Of a DNA stretch of 40,403 nt, positions 15,566 to 24,023 are shown in pieces (positions within the stretch are counted from its first letter, which is position 1; each line of letters opens with the position of its first letter). This stretch comes from Lentisphaeria bacterium (GTDB taxonomy: Bacteria; Verrucomicrobiota; Lentisphaeria; Victivallales; Victivallaceae), in contig JAFTUS010000197.1 in the NCBI GenBank assembly GCA_017466125.1, positions 1 through 40,403 on the forward strand, in the 5' to 3' direction. Made by a program: the position numbers and the translations under genes. The notes beneath the pieces are model-generated. The model saw only the letters and a list, made by a program, of their open reading frames with translations. It did no database searches and was not told the DNA's origin.

Positions 15566-16564
15566 TTATTTTACGCAGTTTACCCAGTGAAAGTAAATCG
15601 CCGTACACCACAGCGTCGCCAGAATGATCCAGAGCAATCCCCCCAACAGCACCGGCCGCAGCCCCAGTTCTTTGAGTTTGGCGCGGCTCAGGTTTGCCCC
15701 GATGAGAAAGAGAGTCACGATCATCAGATATTTGGAGACGTTTTTGATGAAACTTCCGGCGGCATCAACGGCGTTTCCGGTTGACGGGAGCAGTTGCGGC
15801 AGCCATGTAACCAGTGCCGCCGCCGCAATGAACCACGGAATGAACCACGGCACTTTGAGTTTGAAGGTGCGTTTTTCCCCTTCTTCTTTTTCCGCAGCGA
15901 ACCACGAGAGAAAGAGCGTGACCGGCACGATCCAGAGGGCGCGCGCCAGTTTTACGGTCGTACCGATTTCAAGGGCTTCGCTGCCGTAAGCCATGCTTGC
16001 GCCCACGACTGAACTGGTGTCGTGGATGCCGAGTGCCGCCCAGTAACCGAATTCCACCTGTCCGAGATCCAGAGCCTTCCCGATGACAGGAAAGAGCCAG
16101 AGGGCGACTGCATTCAGCGAAAAGACCGTTGCAGAAGCAATGGCAATGTCGTGCGGTTTTGCCTTGAGTACGGGAGCCGCCGCCGCAATGGCACTGCCGC
16201 CGCAGATGGAAGTCCCGACACTGACCAGATAAGCGGCGTTGCGGGAGACCTTGAGGCGTTTTCCGAAAAACGTTCCAAGCCCGATCCCCAGAACGATACC
16301 GATGAGCGTATAAAAGAAACCGTTTGCCCCCGCCCGGAGAACGTCGAGCAAATTCATGCCGAACCCCATGCCGACAATGGTTGCCCCCAGCAGTTGCGAC
16401 GTGATTTTAGAGGTGTATTCGCTGAAGGGGTTGCCCCACGTCACCGAAAAAACGATCCCCAGAAGAACCGCCAGCCCCGGAGCCCAGTCTTTCGCACCCG
16501 GACAGAGCCAGGGAACAATAAAAAATGCCGCCGCAAGAGAGGCAAATACAATTTTTCTGAACAT
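15566..16564 (-). CDS. yeiH: YeiH/UPF0324 family membrane protein (putative sulfate exporter family)
   Basis: The 332-residue protein has about ten hydrophobic helices. Family blocks are visible: LLGATIVGMGFGMNL, SVGTSICGGSAIAAAAPVL, FGYWAALGIHDTSSVVGA and VKLARALWIVPVTL. Related proteins were proposed to export sulfate or sulfite, but the substrate is unproven for most. Its own promoter lies at 16599-16627 and an AAGG site precedes ATG 16564. It heads an operon with tyrA and an ABC ATPase; the pairing gives no obvious functional link. Confidence 0.88.
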   Translation of the reverse strand: MFRKIVFASLAAAFFIVPWLCPGAKDWAPGLAVLLGIVFSVTWGNPFSEYTSKITSQLLGATIVGMGFGMNLLDVLRAGANGFFYTLIGIVLGIGLGTFFGKRLKVSRNAAYLVSVGTSICGGSAIAAAAPVLKAKPHDIAIASATVFSLNAVALWLFPVIGKALDLGQVEFGYWAALGIHDTSSVVGASMAYGSEALEIGTTVKLARALWIVPVTLFLSWFAAEKEEGEKRTFKLKVPWFIPWFIAAAALVTWLPQLLPSTGNAVDAAGSFIKNVSKYLMIVTLFLIGANLSRAKLKELGLRPVLLGGLLWIILATLWCTAIYFHWVNCVK

Positions 16565-16598
16565 AAAAAACCTTTCTTTTTCTGTTTACATTCTATTT

Positions 16599-16627
16599 AA
16601 TATACCACCAAAACAGCAAATGTTCAA
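16599..16627 (-). promoter_or_regulatory. Promoter of the yeiH-tyrA-ABC operon
   Basis: Minus strand TTGAAC (16627 to 16622), 17-base spacer ending TTTTGGTGG, TATATT (16604 to 16599). The leader is about 30 bases. Confidence 0.65.
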
Positions 16628-16764
16628 ATAAAACCAGAACAAAAATCAGCAATCAGAACCCGTAATTGCCCGCATATACAAAATTTTACCGGAAACAGTA
16701 TGGAGTTTTGAGACCGTTCGTTTATATTGCTTTCAAGGGGGATAATTTCAAAATGGAGGTAATT

Positions 16765-17337
16765 ATGAGAAGTATAACCAAATTGAATTTGCAATACGCC
16801 CACCGTTTCTACAACTTCAAGGGGGAGGCGCAGTATCTGCACGGTCACACCGGTATTCTGACGATCGAAGTGGAAGATACCGTCAATCCCGGCGTGAACA
16901 TGGTCTTTCCCTGCAATGAAATCAAAAAAACGGCATGGAACATTCTGCAGAATTTCGATCACGCTCTTGTACTGCGGCACGATGACCCGCTGCTTCCGGC
17001 GATTTGTGATGTTTACGAAAAACAGGGCATCCGCAACGGCGCCCCGAATAATCTCATGACCGGCCCGGCGTTTCATACCGAACTGGCAACGGCCTATCCC
17101 GAATGTCGTCTGGTCGTGACCAAAGAGACCATGACCGTGGAAGGCATGATCAAAATCGTCTACGATTTGCTGAAAGACAAACTCAATATCGTCAAATTGA
17201 CTTTCATCAGCGGAGATAATACGGCATCACAGGAATTTCCGTCCACGTTGAGCATGAGCCGCTGCCCCTGCTGCGGAATTGCGTTCGATGAAAACGGCAT
17301 TTGCCCCAAATGCGGCTGCCGCAGAAATTCAAACTGA
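16765..17337 (+). CDS. QueD/6-pyruvoyl-tetrahydropterin synthase-like protein with C-terminal zinc ribbon
   Basis: The 190-residue protein has the T-fold zinc site of the PTPS/QueD family: His13 (YAHRFYNF) and His26/His28 (LHGHTG), plus the FDHALVL block. The QueD catalytic Cys, expected four residues before the first His of HGH, is replaced by Ala22, so classical 6-carboxytetrahydropterin synthase activity is doubtful. After residue 165 comes an extra zinc ribbon (CPCCG, then CPKCGC) not found in ordinary QueD. ATG 16765 is chosen for GGAGG five bases upstream; ATG 16753 would overlap that site. It is a single gene with a terminator at 17352. A pterin- or queuosine-related role is likely. 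Confidence 0.75.
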   Translation: MRSITKLNLQYAHRFYNFKGEAQYLHGHTGILTIEVEDTVNPGVNMVFPCNEIKKTAWNILQNFDHALVLRHDDPLLPAICDVYEKQGIRNGAPNNLMTGPAFHTELATAYPECRLVVTKETMTVEGMIKIVYDLLKDKLNIVKLTFISGDNTASQEFPSTLSMSRCPCCGIAFDENGICPKCGCRRNSN

Positions 17338-17351
17338 TTTACAAAATAAAA

Positions 17352-17386
17352 CAGGCATACCAGCATCCCCCGGTATGCTGTTTTTT
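17352..17386. terminator. Bidirectional terminator between the PTPS-like and sigma-factor genes
   Basis: Stem gcatacc (17355-17361 region) / ggtatgc (17372-17378) with flanking ca/tg pairs, TTTTTT on the plus side, and a T-rich TTTTATTTTG on the minus side. It sits between two convergent genes. Confidence 0.85.
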
Positions 17387-17394
17387 GACTTCCG

Positions 17395-18828
17395 TCAGCG
17401 GAAGCCGTCCAGATGTTTTATCATCTCCGGCGAACGGAGCGTGTCGAGGATTTTGGATTCCAGTTGACGTATCCGTTCTCTGGTCAGATTGAAACGCTTG
17501 CTTATTTCAGATAAAGCCTGTGCGTTCTGCCCGTAGAGACCGAAGCGCAGAATAATGATCTGCTGTTCCCGCTCCGGCAGATAATTGAGCATTTCGTACA
17601 GTTTTTCATACAACACCTGACGGGCAAATCCGGCATCCGGTGTTTCGGCATCTTCGGCGGAGAGCAACTCTTCCAGACTGGTCGTTTCTCCGTTGCGCTG
17701 AATGGGGGCCTGAAGTGAAATCGGCTGGCTTGCCATTTTGCGTATGGCACTGACACGGGCGGTCGGCAGTTCCAGCATGGCGGCAAGTTCGTGATTTTCC
17801 GGCTCTCTGCCGTTCATCTGGATAAAACGCTGTTCCGCCCAGTTGATCGAATTCATCGCCTGAAGCATGTGTGCCGGGATGCGGATGACCCGTGCCTGTT
17901 CTGCAATGGCGCGGGTGATGTTGTGTTTGATCCACCAACTGGCGTATGTGCTGAACTTGTTTTGCAGTTTGAAGTCAAATTTTTCCAGTGCTTTCAGCAA
18001 GCCGAGGTTGCCCTCCTGGATAAGATCGTTGAAGAGGATGCCGCGGCTGCGGTAATGCTGGGCTATGCTGATGACCAGCCGCAGATTGGCTTCGATCATC
18101 TTCTGTTGAAGTGTTTTCAGTTTTCTGCCGGTTTTAAGCAGAGGGTTGAGTTTTTCCGGCAGTTCCGGCAGAGGAAACAGGAATTTGTTTTCCAACAGAC
18201 GGACTTGCTCTGAGCGGAGAGTCCGTTGCGGCGGCAGATGAAACGTTTGCTCCGGATCAAATTCAGGAGCAAGCAGACGGACATAGCCCTGAATGATTTG
18301 TATTGCTTCTGTTATCCTGTCTCCGGAAACGGCGTAGACGGAGAGTTTCTGCCGCAGTTCTTCTCTGGTTGCAGAAACATCCAGCCCCGCAGAAAAGTCC
18401 GCCTCCAGTTTGGAATACAATTTTTGAAGAGCATCACGCCATTCGGTCAATTTGGGGAGCAAAGCCCCCAGACTTGCCCGGCTGCCGTGAAAATTGGAAC
18501 GCGATACCTTATCATCGGAACTGCTTTCAGGGATCAGGCTCGAAAGCAGAAACGCATCCGCCGGATTTTGATTGTTGCTGATGCACTCATCCAGCAGATG
18601 GATATGTTCTTTCTGAACAGTGCCGAATTCATAAAGTTGAAGACGGAGCGTCTGCATACAGTCATCGATTTCGCGGCATAACTGCTCCTGTTCCGGAATG
18701 GAAAGCGGCGGGTAGTGGTCGATTTTACGCAGATAACTGGAGAGGGAATCGGCATAATCGGAATAGTTGACCTCCTGCCGTGCGGCTGGCAGGGAAATCT
18801 GTCTTGTATTTTTTTTCTCTTCCGACAT
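17395..18828 (-). CDS. Sigma-70 family RNA polymerase sigma factor (group 2, RpoD/RpoS-like)
   Basis: The 477-residue protein has a region 1.2-like start (DSLSSYLRKIDHYPPLS, about 27-43), a long poorly conserved insert, region 2 (NLRLVISIAQHYRSRG, DLIQEGNLGLLKALEKFD, FSTYASWWIKHNITRAI; about 248-310), region 3, and region 4 (LPEREQQIIILRFGL, LTREERIRQLE-like helix-turn-helix; about 417-460). Length and insert place it with sigma-70 group 2 rather than ECF factors. It may be the primary factor of a divergent lineage, but an RpoS-like alternative factor is more likely. I start at ATG 18828 (GGAG upstream); the longer GTG start at 18888 would run through the promoter at 18873-18901. Confidence 0.85.
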   Translation of the reverse strand: MSEEKKNTRQISLPAARQEVNYSDYADSLSSYLRKIDHYPPLSIPEQEQLCREIDDCMQTLRLQLYEFGTVQKEHIHLLDECISNNQNPADAFLLSSLIPESSSDDKVSRSNFHGSRASLGALLPKLTEWRDALQKLYSKLEADFSAGLDVSATREELRQKLSVYAVSGDRITEAIQIIQGYVRLLAPEFDPEQTFHLPPQRTLRSEQVRLLENKFLFPLPELPEKLNPLLKTGRKLKTLQQKMIEANLRLVISIAQHYRSRGILFNDLIQEGNLGLLKALEKFDFKLQNKFSTYASWWIKHNITRAIAEQARVIRIPAHMLQAMNSINWAEQRFIQMNGREPENHELAAMLELPTARVSAIRKMASQPISLQAPIQRNGETTSLEELLSAEDAETPDAGFARQVLYEKLYEMLNYLPEREQQIIILRFGLYGQNAQALSEISKRFNLTRERIRQLESKILDTLRSPEMIKHLDGFR

Positions 18829-18872
18829 AGAAAACTCCGTTTCGGGAAGGCGGTAAAATGTCTCCTTGATAT

Positions 18873-18901
18873 AATTTAACTTTACCACCGGGATTTTTCA
18901 A
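18873..18901 (-). promoter_or_regulatory. Promoter of the sigma-factor gene
   Basis: Minus strand TTGAAA (18901 to 18896), 17-base spacer, TAAATT (18878 to 18873). It begins directly after the terminator of the GH2 gene. Confidence 0.5.
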
Positions 18902-18904
18902 CGG

Positions 18905-18939
18905 AAATCCCGAAATTTTTTGAAAAAACTTCGGGATTT
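18905..18939 (-). terminator. Terminator hairpin of the GH2 gene
   Basis: Arms aaatcccgaa (18905-18914) and ttcgggattt (18930-18939) continue inward as six T / six A, giving a near-perfect long stem 18 bases after the GH2 stop. Confidence 0.7.
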
Positions 18940-18956
18940 TTCATGGAGAATACTTT

Positions 18957-21900
18957 TCAGTAACAGGTTTCCATATTCGCCTGATATTGGAATTCCTGCT
19001 GAAGTTTATGGGGCTTTTTGACGATCCAGACGGGCTTGCTGATGATGCCGCCGTTGGCTCCGCCGACAAAGACCTTGACTGCCAGAACATTCTCTTCGCC
19101 TTCGGGTTTCAGCAATTTGCCGGAGAACGCATAGTTGCGCTGTTTCAGCCACGGAGTATGGCCCTTCCAGGTCGTTTCGCCGATTTTGACGCCGTTGAGG
19201 AACGTTTCGTCCACATCGACCATTTTGCCGCAGACGAATTCCAGATCCTGATCGCGGAAACCTGCCGGCGTTTTGAAGCGGATGCGGTAGAGACCGGTTC
19301 CCAGTTCAAAGCCCTTGACCTGACGGTTCCACGGACCGCGTTTGACTGTGTGCCAGTCGGTGTCATTGAAATCCGGTTGTTTCCACGTTTCGCCTTTGAC
19401 GTTTTTGGCGTTGGCAAATTTCCACTTCACATTTTCAAGATCAAGTCCGGAGAGGGAAACGTCGCCGCCCGAAAGGGAGATGTTTCTCGGCACATGCAAG
19501 TTGGAGAGCAGAGTGGAAAGTACGCGCGTACTCTTCTCTTTTGCCCAGCAGTCCGGTTTCACCGGAGCATCTGCCGGATCAAATCCGACGAAAACGAACC
19601 GTCCGGCTCCAAAAGGAACTTCCGCAAAAATGGCGGGGGAGGGGGCGTTGATCTTCTGCGGAATATCAAGGACAAAAGCGGGGAAGGAATGCCGCCAGTA
19701 GAGGTCGGCGTTGCTGATACCGGCAAGGAGACCGGTACTGTTTGCGGTACGGCCGAAACGGACGTTCTGTTTTTCCGCTTTCACAAAGAAGGGGAAGCGT
19801 TTGATATCCATATCTTCACGGACAAAAACCAGCACGGTTCCGCCATTGTAGGCGTGGCCGGGAAGATCCCATTTGGTACTCAATTCGGAGAAGTCGGCCG
19901 TGCCGTCCAGAGCCGCAACGGTCCGGGGTGTGAGCGGACGGACGGTATCGGCTTTTTCATAAACGGCATTGACCTGATCGAGAGCGGAAACGGTTTTTTC
20001 CGCACTGCCGATCACGATAAGATCGTTCAGGGTGTTATCGAAAGGTCCATCCAGATAACGGAAGATATTGTTGACCAGTTTGGTGGCGGCGGGTTCCACG
20101 CCGTATTTGTCGGTCACATCGAACTGACAGAGGATGTAACGGCCGTTTTTACCGTAGTATTCGATCATGGCGGCAGCACGGAGGTCGAAGTCACAGGCGG
20201 CGAGGACACGCCCCGATGCCACCGGGGGCTTTTGCAGTGCGCCGGTGCAGACGATCCCCTCGGTACCCCAGTGACCGTACCACTTGCCTTCCGGCAGCGG
20301 CGGATATTTGACGAGCATATCCGTTTCGCCGCGCCAGTTGCGGAAGTCTTCGGTTTTGAGGCCGTCAAAGACCGGGTGATCTTCCGCCTGCGGGAAGGCG
20401 TAACGCTGACGGACCTCTTCGAGTATGACCTGTCCGGTAATGCCTTTCTGTTCAAATGAGACGATGTTCACGCCGCGGTCAAGAAGTTCGGAAAAACGCA
20501 GTGCGGCATTGATACTGCGCCGCCCGACAACAAGCACGGCTCCGTTCGGAACTTCAGCGGGGTCGTTGATTTTGGTAAATTCAACTCCGGCACGTTTCAG
20601 CATGGCGGCGGTTCCGCCGTCGGTGTCAAAAAGATAGAGCTGTTTTTCCAGTTTCAATGCGGCATCGCGGGGAAATACATTGAGTTTGAAGGAGTCACGG
20701 GCGAAAACTTTGCCGTTTTCTCTGGCTGTGAGTTCAATGGTATAATTGGTACGGTGAACTGCGGCGGGCAGGGTGAATTCCAACGGGATCATCGTTGTTT
20801 CGCCGCTGGGGGCGGTGATGTCCTTTTCGCCGGAAGCGCGGATGCCGCCGTTGCGGTCACGCACGACCCAGGAGGCCGAAACATCTGCATCTTTTCCGGT
20901 GTGGTTCACAACTGCGATCTGTTTTTCGACCTTTTCGCCGCCGGAATAGTTGGCTGTGACAGAGGTGAAATGCGCTTTATGCCCCACGATACGGGCGGCA
21001 AGCGGAGCATAGACACTGCGGAACATGTAATGCATCATCGTCGGACGGCTCCGGACATCTTTGCTCAAAGGATCGCTGAGCCAGAACCCGTAGGGGAAGC
21101 CGTAGTAGGCATCCGGCTTCAGCCCGCTTGCCGCAGAGAAATCGTCTCTGGCGGCAGGGGTGACGCCACGGATATCGTAACGGTTCATCACCATGCCGGA
21201 AGAGTTGTACTGAACCAGTTCATCAAACAGTCCGATGACACTGACTCCGTAAATGCGCCAATAGAAAAGCCCTGCGCCGAAAAGCGTTTTCTGCTCTACG
21301 ATAGCGGGGTTGCAGAAGTAGAGGAAGGGCTTGCCGCTGCCTTGAGAAATGACACGGTAAGCGTGGCTTTCGCCGGGAACTTTTGTGTGGGTCGTGGCGG
21401 TGAGGTCTGTTCCTTCCGCATAGAGGTAGGCGTCGTTGCCCAGATAACGGGCGACACTTTCCAGCGGATAACGGTGGCGGAGCGGGCGGTTTGCCACATG
21501 GCGGTAGTCGGTCACATAAGGCAGACCGAATTCACCGGTGACGAGCGGAAATTGTTTCTTCTTCGCCCAGTGTTCCGGCCAGTCATTGCGTTCCTGCGCC
21601 TGAAAATGGAAGCCGAAGTAGGGGTGTGCGCTGTATGTTTCGCCGCCGTACCAGGCATCGGTACTGCCGGAGACCGGGCGGTTGCTCAAGTCGTATTTCT
21701 TGAAAAGTTTATCCACGTTGAGCAAATGGGCGGTACGTTTGGGGTTGCGGATGAACTTTTCACCGAGCAGCTGCGGCCACGCAAAACCGCTCTGCATATT
21801 GTACCAGTTGTCGGAGACCCACATGAAAATACTGGGGTGATTGTGAAGCGTCTCTACGCCGCCTTTGATTTCAGTTTCATATTTTTTCCAGAATGCGGCA

Positions 21901-23003
21901 TCGGCGTTGTCGCGCTCTTTGTGGCCGCGTTCAAAGGGGAACGCCCAGATCATGATCCCCATCCGGTCGGCGATCTCAAAGACCTGACGGTTGAGTACGC
22001 CGCGCCCGAAACAGTAGCGGATGCCGTTGAAGCCGTTCATTTTCAGAACGGTGAAATATTTGACGATGCTTTCGTTGGAGTTGTTGCTGAAACTCTGCCA
22101 GCCTCCGTTCAGAGCGGAAGTTTCAAAACGGAAAAAACGCTTTATGCCGTTGATGTAGATATGTCCGTTTTTCGCCACGACATCACGGAAACCGAAAGGA
22201 TACTTGCGGGAGTCGAGCAATTTGCCGTTTGAGTCGCAGAGTTCCAGTTTCAGGTCGCACATCTGCGGATCATCGGGCTGCCAGAGAATGGGGTTTGTCC
22301 ATTTGCTTTGGAAGAGGGCGGAGTTATGACCTTTTTTCAACTGGAGTTTCATGCTGCCCGCACGGAAAACGGTTTTGCCGTTCTGTTCCACCGAAACTTT
22401 GAGTTCGGCATTCCGGGTATTGCTGTTGTTGTCGATGAAATATTTGACTTTCAGTTCTTTCGTATCGTATGAGGTCGCAATGAGGGCTTTCCCGAGTGAG
22501 GTGCGGGGACGGATGAGCAGTTCCACATCATCGAGGATGCCCAGCGCATACTGACGGGAGACCATGGCTCCGGAGAGGTCGGCTGCCTGTGACTTCGCAC
22601 TGCTTTTGACACAGAACACGGCAACGCTGTTTTTGCCCGGTTTGACAGAGCGGGTCACATCCAGTTCGATCGCTGACAGCGGGTCTTCCGCCCGGAACAC
22701 CTCTTTGCCGTTTATGCAAATCATAACGGCGTCTGCCATGATGCGGTTGAAGCGCAGAAGGATGGTTTTATTTTTCGCTTCACTGCCCAGATCGAATGTG
22801 CGTTCATACCAGGCGTTGTCGTATTTGGTAAGGGGTTTGCCGTCGTACGTGTTGATTACTCCGCCGGTTTTGGGGCGGAAGAAAAATTCTGTAAATGAAT
22901 TCTGCCGCCACAGCCCCGGAACTTTCATAAATCCGGGATAGACTGTCGGCGGCAGGGTGACTTTGCCGCTGTCGAGCGGCAGAAAGTGCCAGAGACCGTT
23001 CAA
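18957..23003 (-). CDS. Very large GH2-type glycosidase module, probably the 3' part of a split gene
   Basis: The 1348 residues begin in the GH2 sugar-binding jelly roll (YDNAWYERTFDLG, ILLRFNRIMADAVMICINGK), pass an immunoglobulin-like domain (WQPDDPQMCDLKLELCD), then a TIM barrel (MNGFNGIRYCFGR; HNHPSIFMWVSDNW). Glu491 in LVTGEFGLPY fits the nucleophile. The acid/base Glu of the usual GNE motif is replaced by Asp398-Asn399, so ordinary hydrolysis is doubtful. A long tail follows, ending in a second jelly-roll-like domain. The frame has only a TTG at 23003 and no ribosome site, but stays open upstream to 23069 inside the A10 run, where it joins the secreted protein of 23066-23752. I regard the two as one protein; see that entry. 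Confidence 0.75.
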   Translation of the reverse strand: MNGLWHFLPLDSGKVTLPPTVYPGFMKVPGLWRQNSFTEFFFRPKTGGVINTYDGKPLTKYDNAWYERTFDLGSEAKNKTILLRFNRIMADAVMICINGKEVFRAEDPLSAIELDVTRSVKPGKNSVAVFCVKSSAKSQAADLSGAMVSRQYALGILDDVELLIRPRTSLGKALIATSYDTKELKVKYFIDNNSNTRNAELKVSVEQNGKTVFRAGSMKLQLKKGHNSALFQSKWTNPILWQPDDPQMCDLKLELCDSNGKLLDSRKYPFGFRDVVAKNGHIYINGIKRFFRFETSALNGGWQSFSNNSNESIVKYFTVLKMNGFNGIRYCFGRGVLNRQVFEIADRMGIMIWAFPFERGHKERDNADAAFWKKYETEIKGGVETLHNHPSIFMWVSDNWYNMQSGFAWPQLLGEKFIRNPKRTAHLLNVDKLFKKYDLSNRPVSGSTDAWYGGETYSAHPYFGFHFQAQERNDWPEHWAKKKQFPLVTGEFGLPYVTDYRHVANRPLRHRYPLESVARYLGNDAYLYAEGTDLTATTHTKVPGESHAYRVISQGSGKPFLYFCNPAIVEQKTLFGAGLFYWRIYGVSVIGLFDELVQYNSSGMVMNRYDIRGVTPAARDDFSAASGLKPDAYYGFPYGFWLSDPLSKDVRSRPTMMHYMFRSVYAPLAARIVGHKAHFTSVTANYSGGEKVEKQIAVVNHTGKDADVSASWVVRDRNGGIRASGEKDITAPSGETTMIPLEFTLPAAVHRTNYTIELTARENGKVFARDSFKLNVFPRDAALKLEKQLYLFDTDGGTAAMLKRAGVEFTKINDPAEVPNGAVLVVGRRSINAALRFSELLDRGVNIVSFEQKGITGQVILEEVRQRYAFPQAEDHPVFDGLKTEDFRNWRGETDMLVKYPPLPEGKWYGHWGTEGIVCTGALQKPPVASGRVLAACDFDLRAAAMIEYYGKNGRYILCQFDVTDKYGVEPAATKLVNNIFRYLDGPFDNTLNDLIVIGSAEKTVSALDQVNAVYEKADTVRPLTPRTVAALDGTADFSELSTKWDLPGHAYNGGTVLVFVREDMDIKRFPFFVKAEKQNVRFGRTANSTGLLAGISNADLYWRHSFPAFVLDIPQKINAPSPAIFAEVPFGAGRFVFVGFDPADAPVKPDCWAKEKSTRVLSTLLSNLHVPRNISLSGGDVSLSGLDLENVKWKFANAKNVKGETWKQPDFNDTDWHTVKRGPWNRQVKGFELGTGLYRIRFKTPAGFRDQDLEFVCGKMVDVDETFLNGVKIGETTWKGHTPWLKQRNYAFSGKLLKPEGEENVLAVKVFVGGANGGIISKPVWIVKKPHKLQQEFQYQANMETCY

Positions 23004-23065
23004 ACTGTAAATGATCTCTTTGCCGTTTTCTTTACGGGGACCATTGGTGAACGGCGGATCAAAAA

Positions 23066-23752
23066 CTACTTTTTTTTTTCCAATTTCACGATCGGAGCGG
23101 CGGCGGGTTTTTCTGCCGGAGCGGCAGTTTCGATGGTGACATCACCGTTCGCGTAGGAGAAACTTTCAAGGTAGAATTTGCTTCCCCAATTTGTCCCGAA
23201 ACCGCAAATGCCTTTGAGAAGCGGTTTGTCGCTGTCGGTCCACGTGCCGACCAGTTTGCCGTTGACTTTGAGTGCAAAAGTATTGCCTTTGCAGAGGGCT
23301 TGAAGTTCGTACTTTTTGTCAGCGGCGAGGCTGAAATAAACCGCTTTGCCGATCGGAATGGTTTTATTGTTGAAGCGTTTGAAGAAATTCACCCGTTTCT
23401 GGGAGGGCTGGAACTGGAAGAAATAGTGATTGTCGGAAGCATAGTGCGAACGGACACGGAGAAGCACATTGCCGTTATTGACCAGTTGCAGCTTGAGAGT
23501 GGCAGTGCCGTCGGTCATAACTTCGTCACTCTTGGGGTACCATGCCGGATTTTCTCTGTTCACGGCGAGCATGACCCGGCCGTCCACATTCTGGAATGAC
23601 GTTTCCTGATCCATTTTGGCTTTGGGCATCCAGCGGCCGTAACGGAAACTATCCATTACATTTTTTTCTCCGCTGAACGTGTATTCAAAGGCATTCGCTC
23701 CGATTGCGAACAAACTGAATACAACTGCTGTAAGAACGTTTGAAAGTTTCAT
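23066..23752 (-). CDS. Secreted laminin-G/DUF1080-like domain protein, probable N-terminal part of the GH2 protein
   Basis: The 228-residue product has a clear signal peptide (MKLSNVLTAVVFSLFAIGAN, cleavage after ANA). A beta-sandwich domain typical of 3-keto-disaccharide-hydrolase/laminin-G-like proteins follows (YFFQFQPSQKRVNFF, YELQALCKGNTFALKVNGK, GTNWGSKFYLESFSYANG), then a Pro/Ala linker (APAEKPAAAPIVKLEKKK) and the stop. A linker that ends directly at a stop suggests a missing downstream module. The last codons are AAA AAG TAG within A10, and a -1 slip gives VVFDPPF... straight into the GH2 frame. The fusion would be about 1598 residues. ATG 23752 follows AAGGGAAG. The domain may bind carbohydrate. 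Confidence 0.75.
   Translation of the reverse strand: MKLSNVLTAVVFSLFAIGANAFEYTFSGEKNVMDSFRYGRWMPKAKMDQETSFQNVDGRVMLAVNRENPAWYPKSDEVMTDGTATLKLQLVNNGNVLLRVRSHYASDNHYFFQFQPSQKRVNFFKRFNNKTIPIGKAVYFSLAADKKYELQALCKGNTFALKVNGKLVGTWTDSDKPLLKGICGFGTNWGSKFYLESFSYANGDVTIETAAPAEKPAAAPIVKLEKKK
23069..23079 (-). promoter_or_regulatory. A10 run with slippery heptamer A AAA AAG before a stop codon
   Basis: Ten A (23079 to 23070) then G (23069), with zero-frame codons AAA AAG TAG. The heptamer A AAA AAG (23075 to 23069) is in the correct phase for -1 ribosomal slippage, as in E. coli dnaX. After the slip the next codon is GTA and the frame is open for 1370 codons through GH2. One extra A by polymerase slippage gives the same result. 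A sequencing or true homopolymer mutation is the main alternative. Confidence 0.6.
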
Positions 23753-24023
23753 TTGCTTCCCTTTCTTGTTTGTTTCGTTTTGGTTTGGTTTTACGTTTCT
23801 GTTATAATGTATCATAAAAGAGTGATTTTGACAATGTGAAAAAAATGTATTTTGTTATCATTTTGTGTAAGGTGGTGTTCTTGCGTTATTTTATTATTTT
23901 AGTTCAGAATTGAACGCAAATTGAAATTAAAAGAAACAAAAATAACCTTGTCTTTAGCAAAAAATACCGTGCAGCCGCCCTGCTTGCTGTCATGTGAGAT
24001 ATTGAATTCTTTCTGTAATGGCG

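Noticed and set aside
18987..20459. 490-codon open frame antisense to GH2 (and another at 20754-22232)
   Set aside because: Low-complexity shadow frames caused by codon bias in the GH2 gene; no protein-like features.
23940..24023. Terminator of the GH28 gene
   Set aside because: Only a four-base-pair stem (gcag/ctgc) with nearby T-rich sequence is visible, too weak to call. The 208-base gap 23816-24023 shows nothing else beyond a possible minus-strand promoter (TTGTCA, 17 bases, TACATT) near 23800-23840.
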